This document shows, piece by piece, positions 6,622 to 6,817 of a DNA stretch of 6,817 nt. The notes under the pieces are model-generated. The model saw only the letters and a list, made by a program, of their open reading frames with translations, had not been told where the DNA came from and searched no databases. Position numbers and translations under genes: made by a program. Within the stretch, counting starts at the first letter, position 1. The number at the start of each line of letters is the position of its first letter. The DNA comes from Huberarchaeum crystalense [NCBI: Candidatus Huberarchaeum crystalense] (GTDB lineage Archaea; Huberarchaeota; Huberarchaeia; Huberarchaeales), in assembly GCA_002790315.1 (NCBI GenBank), contig PFUW01000008.1:1-6817 (forward strand). Reading direction: 5' to 3'.

Positions 6622-6817
6622 TAAACAACTCCTCTATAATATATTTTTCCATTTTTGCGTGTGATTTTAATAATGTCACCTGGTTTGCCTTTAATTGCTT
6701 TGATTACAGGGTCAGTTATATCTATTTTTGGCAAATTTTCAAAAGAAATACTATAAAACTCAAATATTTTTCGCGCTTCTTCGCTTGTTATGATTTTGTG
6801 GTCTGGTACAAGATAGT
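6621..6817 (-). CDS. rpoH: DNA-directed RNA polymerase subunit H (Rpo5/Rpb5 C-terminal domain), 5'-truncated by window edge
   Basis: This small archaeal-specific polymerase subunit corresponds to the C-terminal domain of eukaryotic Rpb5, which sits at the downstream-DNA jaw beside the largest subunit. Sixty-four complete codons are visible (first at 6815), ending in TAG at 6623-6621. The visible protein begins YLVPDHKIITSEEA, matching the family's LVP-x-H-x-I-x-(S/T)-x-EEA start. It continues with LPKIDITDPVIKAIKGKPGD and ends IKITRKNGKIYYRGVV, matching the family's LPKI..DPV.KA...KPGD.IKI.RKS....YYR.VV core. Archaeal RpoH is usually about 75-85 aa, so only some 10-15 N-terminal residues should be missing. 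Its position just upstream of rpoB is the classic archaeal arrangement and argues that the cluster is cellular or of cellular descent. In contrast to parts of RpoA and RpoB, its core looks ordinary. No promoter for the operon is visible; it would lie beyond the right edge. Confidence 0.95.
   Translation of the reverse strand, partial: YLVPDHKIITSEEARKIFEFYSISFENLPKIDITDPVIKAIKGKPGDIIKITRKNGKIYYRGVV
6629..6634 (-). promoter_or_regulatory. GAGGAG Shine-Dalgarno-like site at the rpoH 3' end
   Basis: GAGGAG lies inside the last rpoH codons (the Arg-Gly-Val stretch), 7 bases before the GTG at 6621. It is too far (about 48 bases) from the rpoB ATG to serve that start directly, so if it is used it supports the mini-ORF. 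It also encodes conserved-type RpoH residues, so its presence may be incidental. Confidence 0.3.

Noticed and set aside
6636-6650. TATA-box-like AAAAATATATTATA (minus strand) ahead of rpoB
   Set aside because: It encodes the family-type Gly-Lys-Ile-Tyr-Tyr-Arg end of RpoH, so the base string is explained by coding, and the operon layout needs no internal promoter.
1-6817. Eukaryotic giant-virus RNA polymerase
   Set aside because: An rpoH-rpoB-rpoA operon with an ATGA overlap and AGGAGG SD is archaeal in style; giant viruses do not normally arrange these genes this way. An archaeal virus or element is not excluded.
1-6817. CRISPR arrays, tRNA or rRNA genes, insertion sequences, terminators
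   Set aside because: None was seen; conserved polymerase coding sequence fills the window apart from 40 bases.

Overview
This is an AT-rich window (roughly one third G+C by eye). It holds three consecutive minus-strand genes for an archaeal/eukaryotic-type multisubunit DNA-dependent RNA polymerase, in the archaeal order rpoH > rpoB > rpoA. There is almost no non-coding DNA: a 40-base gap between rpoH and rpoB, and a 4-base ATGA overlap between rpoB and rpoA with a strong AGGAGG Shine-Dalgarno just before the rpoA start. The gene order, RpoH (an Rpb5 C-terminal-domain protein not found in bacteria), the coupled starts and the SD sequence point to an archaeon, or an element derived from one, rather than a bacterium or a eukaryotic giant virus.

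Reading in transcription order, from the right edge leftwards: 6817-6621 is the C-terminal 64 residues of rpoH, with its N-terminus outside the window. 6620-6581 is a short gap that can be read as a tightly coupled 13-codon mini-ORF. 6580-3347 is a complete, unsplit rpoB (1077 aa). 3350-1 is rpoA, 1116 codons with no stop, running off the left edge. rpoA carries both the A' half (clamp zinc sites, catalytic NADFDGD, bridge helix) and the A'' half (trigger loop, C-terminal region) in one reading frame, so the usual archaeal A'/A'' split is absent. I judge that only a short C-terminal tail lies outside.

Together the three products form most of the polymerase core. RpoB and RpoA make the two sides of the active cleft, and RpoH sits at the downstream-DNA jaw. 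What stands out is the uneven divergence. The metal-binding loop of RpoA, its two clamp zinc sites, the two catalytic-centre lysines of RpoB and the RpoH core are kept. The bridge helix, the segment leading into the trigger loop, the RpoB ETPEGPN-type motif, the linker between the A' and A'' halves, and the RpoB C-terminal zinc ribbon are altered, shortened or lost. This looks like an active but fast-evolving, slimmed-down polymerase from a deep or genome-reduced archaeal lineage (my inference). A second unexplained signal is a strong excess of GCGC words in this AT-rich DNA, mostly at Arg CGC codons that follow a G-ending codon.
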